DNA from: Cucumis sativus
Lineage: Eukaryota > Streptophyta > Magnoliopsida > Cucurbitales > Cucurbitaceae
Direction of reading: 5' to 3'
DNA: 64,000 nt
NCBI RefSeq assembly: GCF_000004075.3
Contig: NC_026660.2
Span: 10,850,001-10,914,000 of the forward strand
Shown in pieces: positions 1 to 13,300 of this stretch (within the stretch, counting starts at the first letter, position 1; every line of letters starts with the position of its first letter). The notes below the pieces were generated by a model. It was given only the letters and a program-made list of their open reading frames with translations. It did no database searches and had not been told where the DNA came from. Position numbers and translations under genes: made by a program.

Positions 1-437
1 GGTTAAATTTGAATTAAATGATTTTGAATATAAAAGCCGAAATAATGATCAAGAAAGTACTGTATATATATACTTCCAAAAAAAGAAGAGACTTGCACAT
101 ATCTAGGTAATTAAGAAAAGACTAATACATTCTATAATGGAGTGATTTTTGAAATAATCAAAAACACTTTTTCTTTCATCCAAATTACTTTTATTTGAAA
201 ATATTAAATTAATCTAACTGATTCAACACTATTAATAAAAACTAATTAATAGGATGTTACACTAAACACCATCTAAATTGTTCAATTTTATAACATTAAT
301 TAATTAAATAAGGAACCAATTATTTTTATAACTCAAATCGATAGTTCGATTCTCTACCTTATTACCGTTGATTACAAATTGACATTTAATTGTATGATAG
401 GAGAGAAAAGGAAAGTAGAAAGTGGTAAAATTACTCA
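1..437. other. AT-rich DNA downstream of the FAR gene
   Basis: This stretch lies beyond the stop codon of the fatty acyl-CoA reductase gene and presumably contains its 3' UTR and polyadenylation signals. I see only AT-rich sequence without a coding signal. Confidence 0.6.
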
Positions 438-3400
438 TCATTTGAGGACATACTTAACAAGTCCAGGAATGTGGACATTGAGAAAGTAATTTTCCCAATT
501 GATATCCTTTGGGTCAAAAAATAGTGTGTCTCTATTGGTTTCATTCTCATGTGTAGCCCTTCCCAGTTTTTCTAAGTTGGTGTCATCAAATCTGTATATA
601 CAAAAACAAAATAATAATACACAAATATAAGTAGTAGGTCAAGATTTCAAATAATGTATTGCCCCAAAAATGGAGTAACTATAAATTATACAAATCTCTT
701 CCAATACTTTTCCAACATTAATAGACTGATGATAGCTCAAGAATAATCCACAGCTAATCTCTTTTCTTTTAAATAAAAAAAAAAAAAAATCATACTCAAA
801 ATAACAAAACAAAAATAATCAATTCTATCATACTTTTGGAGATTTTTATTTATAAAATTTGTTCATATATGTAATAATGAAGCAAACAAACCTTTAATAT
901 AATTTAGGATATATTTGGCAGGTAATTTGAAGACTAAATTTTGAGGAAGAAAGATTCAAAATTAAATCCTAATTTAAATAATTGCTAGAAATATGTTTGA
1001 TAATTTATTTATAAATAAAATTAATTACAGTTACCCAATAAATATTAAATTTGAGTATAATAAAAAAAATTTAAATTAAATAGTAAAATATCAAAACTAT
1101 TTTCAATAAATTCATCTAGTTTTTTTTTTTTCTAATTATAATAATTCTTAATAAAATTTATGAAAAAGAGTATAACTCATCGATATTTAATAAAAATACC
1201 TGGCTTTGAAGAAGAGATATGGACGATAAAATTGGAGTTGTCTCATCACCCAATTTAATTTTCTCTCGAGATCGATATATTTGTCTTCGAAAGAATGGAA
1301 TGATGCTTTGTTTACCCATTCCATAACCTAATTATAAATTATAAATACACATTTATATCAGCAAAAGTTATCAAATATATTTTTTATTTCCATAATTTCA
1401 TCTTGGTCCTTTTAAATATTTATTATATTAGAAATCAATCTTCAAAATTTTATTACACTTCATCTTTTCTCTAGTGTTATTAAATTTTACTTTTGGTTTA
1501 TATCATTATTTAGTACATTACATATAAAAACCCTAACTAGATTTCAAATTAAATTTATGTAAAATTTAACAAAAAAGAAAAAATCAAAACAATTGAAATT
1601 GAAATTTGTATAGTTAAATGACTAAATGGAAATGAAGAAAGAATTCATACAACAGAGTTGAAGGTTGTAAGAATTAGATAATTAATTTAATTATATCCAT
1701 ACTTTTGTAATTTTGAAAAATGTGATTTTTTTTTCTTTTTACTATTTTCAAGTATAACATAATGAACGAAAATGATCGCAACACTTATATAAGTAGTCTA
1801 TCTATTTTGTTAATGATTACAATTAGATTGTGATATATTTTTATATTTATAAATAATTTTAGAAGTAATTTTGTGATTTAAAATATATAATTTCTCTTTT
1901 TTCGTTTACACATGTGTTTGAGATGAATTAGATTTTAGGGTTAGAGGGACAACAACATACCTTGAGAAAAAACGAGTAACGAATGGTGATGTATGTATGG
2001 AAGCTAGCCAAGTTGTTGAAGACAGTGATTTTTTTAACCTTGATGGCATTTCCATCACCATTGATCCATGGTTTTTCAGTAAAGTATTTGCAAATGAAAC
2101 GTTGTAGATCATCAATTTTCATAGGATTTCTCGTCGAAGAACCAACGTGATATATTATTGTTTGACGATATTGAAGTTTATGCATCACCATCGTCGCGAT
2201 AATTGTATTTACTACCATATCCGCCGGGATCTAATAATACATTTTATTTTTATCAAATTCAATATATAGAAATATACCTATGTACATAAGTTTGAGAGAG
2301 AACAAGATTTTTTATTCATAAAAACATTGTATATACTCATCTTACCACATCAATAATTGAATTGGTATCACAAGGAATAAATGTTAGTTTTCCTTTTGCG
2401 TATCCAACAATTAAGCTATCGATGGTCCTGTAAAATATATATATATAATATATATTAAAAAGGAGTAATACTAATATTAAAAAAAAAAATCTATATATAC
2501 TTTTTATATATTTAATTGTTATTTTGAAAAATGATACCTAATACAATTATGCATATATACCTCGTGCCTTCGATCCAACCCGAAAAAGGCTCTTTGTAAG
2601 TACTTGTAATAATGGTGGGTCGTATAATAATCAAAGGTAGATTGTGTTTTAGGTCATTGATCAACATCTCACCCATTGCTTTGGTAAATACGTATGTATT
2701 TGGCCAACCATATTGATTTGCCCTAATTACCATGTAATTATTTAAACAAAAGATATCAAAATATATATATGGTTTTACTAGTTAATTTAAGTAATAGAAA
2801 AATGAATTTCAATATGATTTACAAATTAATAAGCTTTAATAATTAATTCATATATATATATATATATATACCTTTGGATTCCCAAATCTTTCATAGCTAT
2901 TGTTACATCTTTTTCAGAAGCTCCATTATCTTTAAGTTGCTTCAATCTTTGTTCTATTATTTTTTGTTCTATTTCTATGTTTAATCCTTCAGTCCCATTG
3001 AGAGACTCTCCCAATTTATGTGGGGTTTCTAAGATAAAACCTTCTTTTTCTCCTGAGATATATGCTGCCAAAAAATATAATAAACATTCTCAATTTATTA
3101 TTTTTAACATAAAGAATTTTAAAAAATGATTAAAGAAATTAAAATTAAAGGGAGATAGAAATTGTTATAGGTTGAATTATACAAATACAAATAAAAATGC
3201 ACTCAAACTTTTTCTTTTATTTACAAAATACTCGTACATTCTGAAATTTAATAAACATTTCAAAAATATTTTTAGAATAGAAATTCTTTAAATTTTTTTA
3301 ACAAAAATTTAGATATAAAAATGATGCGATTATGGTCCATCTAGAGCAAAAACTTAGATCGACATATTGCTCTACGGTTTTAATTACTATCACAGATGGT

Positions 3401-4617
3401 CTCGATGTGTATATTTCAAAGATTATTTATTTATTTTACAACTTTTATAAAAGGTCTGTTTTTCAAGGACTCATTTAATTTAAAACTTTTATAAAGGTTT
3501 ATATTTCAAGGATTCATTTAATTTAAAACTTTGACGAAGGTGTATATTTCAATTATTCATTTAATTTAAAACTATCAAAAGATGATGACGATCAGGATTA
3601 TGACAACCATGGAAATTCTTTATGGATAGAAAAAAATAAAAAAATTATTTACAAAATATAGCAAAAAAAAAAAACAATTAAAATGTGCTAGAAAGAATTT
3701 GATAAATTTTATTTTGTTTTTGTAAATAGTTTCAATATTTTGCTATATTTAAAAATGTCTCAATAATGTATAATAATAATAAGGTAGGGATATGTATACT
3801 AACCAGTGGATACATGAACAAGAAGTTTGAAATTAGGGCACTGCTTTGCAAAGTCTACAACATGTTTAGCTCCCAAGGTATTGGTGCCAAGTGCTACATC
3901 ATATCTTATTTCCAAAGAAAAAAAAATGTTGCTACATCATATCTCTATTTAAAAGAAATATATAGCATCACTAATAATGTAATCAACAAAATTAAATTGA
4001 TATGGTGTGTGTATGCATTTATGAATATAAAAATAATCAACATGTTTGACATCAATTAACACTTTCGGGAGACCTCAACATTTTTATCCCAATAAATTAT
4101 GTACTTCACGAATAATGTTGCAATGAATAACTTCCATTTTTTTTCTTAACCTTGAGTTTTAAAAAACTTAAATTTTGTCTCAATGACTTAAATACAGTGT
4201 TATAATATAATATATATGTACTTAAGTTGAGTTTCAATTTTGTTTGTGTGTATGCTTTCAAAGTTTCGGTTCATTAGCTTCTTGGTTAAGATGAAGTTTT
4301 AGTGAAAAAGTGAAGGTTTCAAGTAGACAGACTTGGACGAGATGATGAAAACAAATGGATAATAAGTTCTTTTAAGAGGAATAATAAACTAATAATTTAT
4401 AGTAATATATAGTAGTTGATTTTAGTAATTTGAAATTAATAAAAAGAACACTTTTAATATACAATAAACTAAAAAACTTATATATTAAAACATTTGGGGA
4501 AAAAAATTGTGAAACACATATATTTTTATTTTGTACTGTTCCTATCGAGAGGGATGGAAATGAAAATGAACTTTTAAAAAATATCTTTTTTCTAAGTAAA
4601 TTTATATTTTAACTCTT

Positions 4618-4656
<39 letters not shown>

Positions 4657-5360
4657 ATTGAATGTGTTTCATCTAACCATCAATTCGAATTCAAGAAAGA
4701 TCTATTGAGTTGTATTTAATCGTTGTCCTCGAATTAACGATAAAAGTTTAGAAATATTTTAGATAATTTAAATGGTACCTTTCATTGAAGTTGGTTGTTG
4801 CAGCCAAATTAATGATTATTTGTACATTATGCTTTATCTCTTCAACCAAAATTGAATCCTTTAATCCCATATCTGATACTGAAATATCACTCGAAACCAC
4901 ACTAACTTTTTCTGAAATAAAGCTATCCAAGTTTGCACCCCATTTCTCCTTCAACACTTTAAACAAATCCTTCCCCATCACCTGTGCTCAAAATTTAAAT
5001 AACCACAATAAATATAATGAAGCATATGTATAAAAGAATAAAATAAATAAAAACGAAAGCATATATATTGAATCATACCTCGTTACAGAAACGTTGCATG
5101 GCTGTAGTTTCATCAGTCGCCCTTAGCAATAGATAGAGTTTCTTCACGTTGGGTTGAATTCGCAGTATTTTCTCTAACAAAACTGTAATTTGAAATATGT
5201 TTAATGATATTTATCACCTTTTTTCTAAAAGAAAAGGATAAGTACTGAGACAAATAATATAACTAAATTACATACTCTTTGCTAGAAACCCAGTGGCACC
5301 AGTGATCAAAATGGTCTTGTTCTCAAGAAACCCAATTGCAGTACTTCCACATTCTTCCAT
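438..5360 (-). CDS. FAR: Alcohol-forming fatty acyl-CoA reductase (FAR), 10 exons, 493 aa
   Basis: The family reduces fatty acyl-CoA to primary fatty alcohols for suberin, cuticular wax or pollen wall, using NADPH, at the ER or in plastids. Exons on the minus strand: 5276-5360, 5079-5182, 4779-4981, 3804-3904, 2872-3064, 2561-2722, 2346-2427, 1961-2230, 1200-1327, 438-591. All junctions are GT-AG and the sum is 1482 nt. Residues 20-28 (TGATGFLAK) form the Rossmann dinucleotide motif. Y239 and K243 (YVFTK) are the catalytic YxxxK pair. IPADMVVN begins exon 8. The C-terminal FAR domain includes [10 protein letters not shown] and ends with [12 protein letters not shown]. The start is the first ATG, nine residues before [12 protein letters not shown], as in other FARs. 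The length is typical (about 490-500 aa). Which alcohol it makes cannot be read from sequence. Intron 4 contains a small TIR element relic. Confidence 0.93.
3644..3757. repeat. MITE relic in FAR intron 4
   Basis: The two ends carry inverted copies of the TATAGCAAAA core: ACAAAATATAGCAAAA on the left and TTTTGCTATATTT on the right. The same core occurs in the elements at 57857-58014 and 21231-21306. The relic lies between the FAR exons ending at 4779 and starting at 3904, in the AT-rich flank just downstream of exon 4. Confidence 0.4.
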
Positions 5361-5427
5361 GAGAATAATTTTTGTTGTGTGTATTAGTTTATGATCTTCA
5401 CAAATGAGTGCTGTGTGTGAGAATGTG

Positions 5428-5433
5428 TATATA
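5428..5433 (-). promoter_or_regulatory. Possible TATA box of FAR
   Basis: TATATA on the minus strand lies about 68 nt upstream of the FAR start codon. A second TATATA is at 5452-5457. The spacing allows a 5' UTR of about 35-60 nt. In AT-rich DNA such matches are common. Confidence 0.35.
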
Positions 5434-8400
5434 ATGCAATTTTGGATGCTGTATATAATGGTTGATTGGAAAGTTGCATGTGCTATAGTTATAATGAATG
5501 GCCCCAAAGTGAAGTTATAGAAATAATTTAATATATAATGCATAACATCTCAATCAAAATTTAACACAATAAAAATGAATGCAAATTTGAAAACAAACCC
5601 CATTTCATTTATGGTGTTTAAAGACCATGCATTAATTCATTCGTTGAGAGTGATGATATATAGATTGGCTTTCATTTTATAGCCCAACAACCCTTTTGAG
5701 GGAAAAAAAATAAAATAGGCTAATTTGTTTATTTGGACATATTTTCAAAAAGTGTACTATTGACATGTTTACTTTTTCCAAGGTTTGATTTTAATTCTTC
5801 TTGTTTAGTCTAATGGTACAAATTTCTATTCCATCCTATCATTATAGGTTAGTTTGGACTAGGGGTATAATCAAACTTTAGATGCTTTGTAGATTGTTCA
5901 TTCAAAATTACTGGAACAAAACTCGAACAAAAAACCTGTGTCTCTTGACTTAATTTGTGATTGAAGAAGAACAGAGACTGAAAAAACGCACCGATGAGGT
6001 CAAGCATCTCCACATTTAATGAATAAGTTGTGCATTTATCCAAATAGCTTAACAATGAGTCAAAATCAAATTTCAATCACCTATAAGTTAGGAATTTCCT
6101 ATACATACTCATGACTCATTGTGACTCATGAGGTAAGTTCATTTTCATAACTAAAATTCTTGCTACAACAAACAAGAAAATAAATTTTACTACAGACATT
6201 ATGACAAAGTATTACCCAACACTGTCAAAGTTCTTTAGTTTTATAGATCATATATTCCTTCTAAATTAGAAATACACTGTTCCCACGCCAAGATTATATG
6301 TGTTTCTAATTATTGTAGTACGTTTTAAACATATTAGAATATAAGATATGAATGATTGATATGAACTTACTTAGTCTTATTTACGGAGTAACCTCGTTAT
6401 GTACATTTTTTTTTAATTTTCAACATTTGAAATTAACAAATGTTTTGTTGTTTTTATTGAGATCGTTCTATAAAGTGCAACTACAACCTATAATTATTAT
6501 CTAGATATAGGAAGATAAATTTCAACATACAATATTGTTTGCTCCTTCAACCTTTTGTTAATAGTTATTGTAAAATTGAGCAACACTGAAAATTAAAAAA
6601 AAAAATCAATAAAATTAAATTAATAAATTGCACAAACACAAATTTAAATCTAACTTACAATGTTGTGAAATCAATAGTGAGCATCAAAATATGGATAAAA
6701 CTCTATAAATTTTTTTTAACTAAAGTTTAGATTTTGTATATATGCATTTATTATTAATAGAGTGAAAGAGAGAAAAAAACTCTACAAAATTAAATTAATA
6801 AATTGCACAAACTCAAATTTAAGTCTAACCTACAATGTAGCAAAATCAATACTACGCATCAAAATGGAACTCTATAAATTTTTAAACTAAAGTTTGAATT
6901 TTGTATACATGTATTGATTACTAACAGGGTAAAAGAGCGAGGAAAAATTAATTAAATCACATTGTATTAGTAACCATATAATAATTTAAATAAAATTAAA
7001 TAAATTATGATAAATCTAACCTTTGTTTACGTGGTTTTTTATTTTAAAAAATCTATGATTGGTCTGATACAAATTCATGTTCACCATCAAATCTACAAAC
7101 TAATCATGATGTATTAGTAACAATATTTTAAATAAAATATGATAAATCTAAAATTCATCTAACACATGGTTACATTAATACATACTACAAATGAATCTAA
7201 GTTAGCATCCAAATGGAAAATTGATATGTTACTAATTATAGATATAATTAGCAAATGATACAATAAATATGTTATTTTTTTTTGTATATGATTGATAGAA
7301 TTTGAAAAGAGAAAAAATAAACCATTTTTTTATCAAAATTAGAATAAAGAGACTTCCAAACTTATTCATTCTCAAATTTTAAATTAACTATAAACCTATA
7401 ATCATAAATGTCAACGAACAACTTATAAACCTATATTAACTTTTTTATAAAAATGTTAGATACTAATTTACCTGCCTAAAACATTTTAAGATGATAATTG
7501 AAGGTAAAAATAAGATTATTACTTTCTCGAGAAATCGAAATTATAATCATATACTGCCGATAATGATGTACTACAAATTAAATTAAATTTAAGAATTTGT
7601 CCAATAATTATTTACAATAAACTCAAAATACTAAATCAAAACCCTAAAACGTATTCAAAATTCTTGGGCTTCCCTTTCTCCACTGACATTGTTTGAATTT
7701 TTACCCCAAACATGTATTGTCCAAGTGTTTCTTTAAATTCCAAAGTATGAACTTATTGCAATTGCAACATATATAAATAAATAAATAAATAAATAATAAT
7801 ATATATATATAAACGAAGTAATAGACAAAACAAAATATAATGAATAAAAAAATCAAGAAAACAAACCTAAGCATAAGAGAAAATTCAAATATCTATTACA
7901 ATTGCAACACAAATGTATAAATATAAACTAAACTAAACAATACATAGTGAGTAAAAAGATCCAGAAAACAAATCCAAGAAGAAGAGAAATTTCAAAAAGA
8001 TCGAACAGTTCTATATATATTATAAAAATTAAAAATTAAATTATAAAAATAAAGAGATAACATTTCATATTGTAAGTTCTTGATCTGTTCGATAATAAGT
8101 TAAGAAGGAAAGTCAGAATTTGAAAAAATTACAAATGGTTAATGATAATTATACTTTTTTATATTTATTAAATAATCATAAATAAAAAAATCGAATAAAT
8201 TTAATTGATATTGTAAATAATATGCACACCACGTATAATTTTTATTTTAATAACCTTTAGGTAATGCTTTCAATTCCTCATTGAATTATTGTCTTATTTA
8301 GGTTAGGGTTAGAGTAAAGTAGAGAGAAATAGCTTTCCGACGAGCAAAAGGAAAACCACATTGTGTGGTTTAGCTAAAAACGAGTACTAATAACTAATTG

Positions 8401-10323
8401 CCTTATTTGTAATGTCAACTCTTGAAATTATAGCCATCCAATTCAAAGGTAGAGAGAGAATTAAATAGTGAATTCAAATTATGAAGAAAAAAAAGTGTCT
8501 TTGTTTGATCATCATTTATTATTTATGTTTATTTAATATATTCTATACTTTTTACCATCCATTTAAAAATCAATTAAAAATTTTGAAAAAAGAAAAATAA
8601 TAACTACAATACTCAAATTTTAATAATTATTAAGCAAGATTTAAACTATTAAACATATAGAATGATGAAAAAGAAACTATGAATTTACGGACAAAAATGT
8701 ATTAGCACACTTTTGGGAGTGATTTTGAAATCATGTAAATCATTTTTGTCGTTTTATAATTCCTAAGCATGATTGAATAAGAAATTTATCATGACATCAT
8801 ATTTTTTAAAGAACAAGAACATATTTTGGAATGATTTTAAAGATGATGAAAAGTAATTCTAACCATTTTAAAATCAATGTCAGTGGTTGATATTATTCAA
8901 AACCTTCACCTCAAACCACTTTTCTATCATTTTATTAACATTCATGATCCCATTTTTACTCAACTAATGATTGTTTGCACATTACAATAATACCCCTCAG
9001 ATTTCATTCCAACTTCACAAAACACAACCCATTAATATTTAAAATTAAATATTCTGTATTGATCTTTTAGAGGCTTTGAAAGAAAAAGGAGAAATCTTAC
9101 TGTGTAGTTTCCTTTACACGTAAAAGTTAAGAAGGATTGAACCTTAAGCCTCAAAAAGTTCGATATTACATGTTCATATCAGCAATTTGATTGTGTCAAT
9201 CTTTCAAGTAGGTTGATATATCCGTATCCTTTATTTGAATCATATCGCAGCAATTTCATCTTTCTTTAATGATGATGTTTTGTTCTATAATCAGAAGGGC
9301 TTGAAAGTTTGAAGGCTTCTAATTATCAAGCAATGAGATATTAATATTTTGTTAACAAAACACAACTCAACTGATGTGATGCATACAACTCACCATCTAA
9401 GTTGATTTCAATATAATACACACAATTTGTAATTATAACAACAAAATTCTACTTATAAACCTAAAAAATAAATTGACTCAGTTTAACCCAAATGACTTTA
9501 AAATTTCCAGTACCTCTCAACAATGTCTTCCTCCTATGATTCTGTCTTCCCACCCTCCATTTTAAAGTCTCTTGGAGGTGTTGAGACTGTTTTTACAAAT
9601 AACTTTCCTTCTTGCTAGAACCCGTCTCTTCTTAAACACATAAAATGGAAACTGAAAAGTACAAATTATGCAAACATTCAGATGGAAGTCAAAAATAACA
9701 GTGAAGAACAAGCAGATTAATATCAACGTCGTTCAGCCATTGGGATGTAACCAAAGATATCAAAGCCATTTTCAGAAGCAGAGTGGGTTCTCTTGATAAA
9801 TAGATAGAAACCTTCAATCTACATTTTAACACAAATATCATACAAATGTTTGTAGCTAAGTCTGTATCATTTTCAAAGACCTTGGCTATCTAAGGAAAGG
9901 GATCCCTTGGCTGTACTGATATATCTTTAGATTTCGGAATCTATCGTACTTGTAATCAAAAGTGGCTCTGAGTTATCTAAATGGACACTATGTTTCAACA
10001 TTTTACAAAATGTAGAGAAAGAAGATGAATGGAAGAAGAAATAGAAAAATTCTCACTTCTAGCCACCATTCCTAAGAATCAACTCTTGAACATGGAACTA
10101 TTACTTCGGATAGAGTGGTCCTATGGAAAGAATGTCCCTGACAATTAATGGAGACAGAAAGCTTTTCTCCTGCATATTATATGTATGGAGGACTGGCAGT
10201 CATGGTATCAAGAATGAACTTGAAGAACATGACTGGGTGGGATGTGATACATATACGTAGCTTAATCTGTCAGTTGCAGAATTAGTTTTGAATGTGATGT
10301 GATTCGTTGGGTCAAAGAGAACG
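5434..10323. other. Intergenic DNA between FAR and HIRA
   Basis: About 4.9 kb of AT-rich sequence with no convincing exon on either strand. The last few hundred bases before 10324 are likely the 3' UTR of HIRA. A tandem duplication at 6605-6943 and a short ATAA repeat near 7775 are the only structures seen. Confidence 0.6.
6605..6943. repeat. Two-copy tandem duplication, about 170-180 bp per unit
   Basis: The segment starting near 6607 (AAATTAAATTAATAAATTGC) recurs near 6787. Both copies continue through a CTCTATAAATTTTT block and a GTAAAAGAG or GTGAAAGAG block. The copies differ by several substitutions and indels, so the duplication is not recent. Confidence 0.7.
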
Positions 10324-13300
10324 TCAGTTTTTTGCTTCTGAGGCTAAGTTAATAAGATTCTTTACTGGCTGGCCCAGATCAACCGGGGCTACAGGTGGAG
10401 CAAGACTTGTTTGATCAATTACCAACTCGGAGGAATCCTTAAGCGTAGGGTCAGTTTCCATTTTATCAGCTTGCTGTGGAGCAGAGTGCTCATGATCTGG
10501 TTCAAGAAGGCTTGATGATGCAGGGAGGGAAGCTTTTGGATCAATGTTATTTTCATTGTTTTCGTACTCGGAGAGAAGATCCATGAATTCGTTAAGCAGT
10601 CGCTGGACTTTTCTATTTGATGCCATGGCAGGAAGTATATCTTCTCTTAGAAGTTTGTGCTTTCTCATTCCCTGCGTAAATGTAAAAAGATTTGAGTAAA
10701 ATAAAATTCTTAGGGCGCAGAAACCTAATCAAGGCAGCCCCGTCGCAAAGCTAAATAGTTTAGAGGTGCAGTAAGAGTAATATAAATATCCACTTTGTGC
10801 ATCATCTTTCACAACTATAATCGCATTATAAAAAACATGACCCTACTTCCAAACCCAAAAGATTTTAGACAGATCAACTCTTGACATGATGACTTAGATT
10901 TAAGTATAGAGAAGCTAAAAAGGAGTGCTAAATGAATTGAAGCACTAAGTTAGAAAAAAGCAAAGAAATTATCACTACAGACAACATGTAAAACGTGATT
11001 CAAACCAATCAGAATAATTTCCTACAAAATTTATAACAGGAAAAGGGAAACAAGAATTGAGCGCAGTAAGGGACAATATTAACAATTAAATAAAAGCAAC
11101 ATAAATATAACTGCCAAAGGGCTTGAAGGCAAAAATAGAGACGTTTGTTAAGGTATGATTCATGTGTGAGATGGCATTGCAGGGAAGGTTAACGAAGTCT
11201 TACAAGCACGCAAGGATCCCAGGCTTGATTCTTTGAATCCGCCAATGCATCTCCAGCCATCCCAGTTGGTGGTCCAAGTAAACTCTCACAAACCTCACGT
11301 AGCCTAGACTCATCTGCTTCTCTGTAATCAAGAAACAAAAATACCAAATACAGGCATGTGAACTGAAATGCTCTAAATTTATCTAGATGAAAATTAAATT
11401 ACATCATTTAACCAAACAAAAGCGAGGGGCAAGCGTAATATACCTCCCAAATCAAACACATCATGCACCTGTTCTGATGCCCAAAAAATTTGAACTCCAG
11501 AACAGAAAAGTTGTTCAACTCATATATCCATGTCAGCCTCTTTCTTTTTTTTTTTTTTTGATAAAAACAACTCATGTATCACATATCGGTGTCAGCCTCT
11601 ATCTTAGGTGTACCGGTAATATCCAAACTCTTTTGATAAAATCAAAACTTTGTACTCCTAAAACTACATGCGAAAAAGCCCCAAAAAATATTTGAAAAAA
11701 GATTTAGGCAACAAAAATATATGATAAAGCAAATCAAAGATGTGTTAGAAGTCAATCACCTTGCCAAGAAGCGTATGTATGATAGAAGCCACTGGCGATA
11801 CTCATTAGGTGACTTCAATGCCAGCGCAGATGCCATCTGCGTCTCTAGGTGCGCACGTGTCTGCATCCCATCATCGGTAACCCTAGAATGAAGAAACCAA
11901 ACTCATAAAAAGTTGACTTCAAAATTATGAAAACAAGATCTAGAGACTAATTAGGAACCAGTCAAAATGACCCAATAAAATTCATTTAAAAACCCCTCTT
12001 CCTTCCAAATCAACCATGTGATAACAAGAATCAAACGTGTTGAGATCAATATCATGATCATGAAAACAAATCATCTCTGAAAATAAATCAAAACCCAAGT
12101 TCATAAAGCTTCACAATTCTGGTGCAAGAAAAGAACAGACCTGCTCCAACCTGGCTTTCTAGCCAAATATTTCCTGATATCAACCTGCAGTGCAGCAAGC
12201 TCTCCGCTCTGGATAGACCCTAAGTTCCAAGAGCTGGAAAAATTTGATGCAGGAAAACAGTCGTCTGCTACTCTCAGCCAACACATAAGGCTCATATCAA
12301 AAAGAAAAGCATGGCGAGTGGCCAAAACAACCAGTGGAGAACCAGATTTTGACAGCTTGGCAGATATAACTTTAATGGTGCCTGAAAGAGTGAAGGTTCA
12401 GCCCTCAAGTCAGATTGGCAGATTTCTATAGGAAACAATGGAAAACGTGAGAGAAGAAAGGAAAAAAAAAAAAAAGAATCTTGGGTATTAACATCCCACT
12501 ACAATATAATACTTCAAATGTTGATTGATACCAGAATCTTTCGTGGATGAATTAGGGTTCAAAGGAATTAGTGATGCCAGCGAGTCATGAAGGAGACAAC
12601 CGCGGTTAAACAGATCCCATACGTACAAGGAACCTTTCCTTGTCACCAGCAATAATTTCCAACAATCATCACAATCAATAAACGTGGCAGCAGATCCCAT
12701 CATCATAGTTGGCATAGAACGTCTACCACACTTTGTATAAACCTACACATGAATAAAAATTTGTAACCAAATTTGGAGTTCAAAGAAATGCATAGTTTTT
12801 TATTATTATATGAAACTAATTTACTTCTGGCAGCCTGGAGTACTGTGACTAAGAATGACTTATAACTGCATTAAGCTTCTGCTCTATTGCCAAGAGAGTA
12901 AAAAACTTTAGTCTCAGATAATAACCATCATTCCTTGTATAGAAACAGTCTAGCCGCCAATCATAAAAAATTGTCTATATATATTGTCAGAGCATTCTCC
13001 AACTTAATCTTAATGCCCCAAAATAGTTGTAACTAGATATTAAATAGCCAGTAATTACCTGTAGGCATCCATCTTCACACCCTACCGCCCAAAAATTTGC
13101 ATTTCCAGCCAAAACAGTGACTTTCCCAGAGACTCTATCAGACCACAGAATTCTAGATCCCTTAGTACAAGAAATAACCGTTTCTTTTAACATCGATGTG
13201 TTTCCAGCCCCAATAATATCATTAGCAGCATGCTCTTTTGGTCGAGCTTCCAAGCATATTGGTTCATTATATTCCCCTTCTTTCTTATCGAACACCCTAA

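Noticed and set aside
5849..6076. 75-codon minus-strand frame upstream of FAR
   Set aside because: I looked for FAR or other similarity and saw none; composition resembles the intergenic surroundings.
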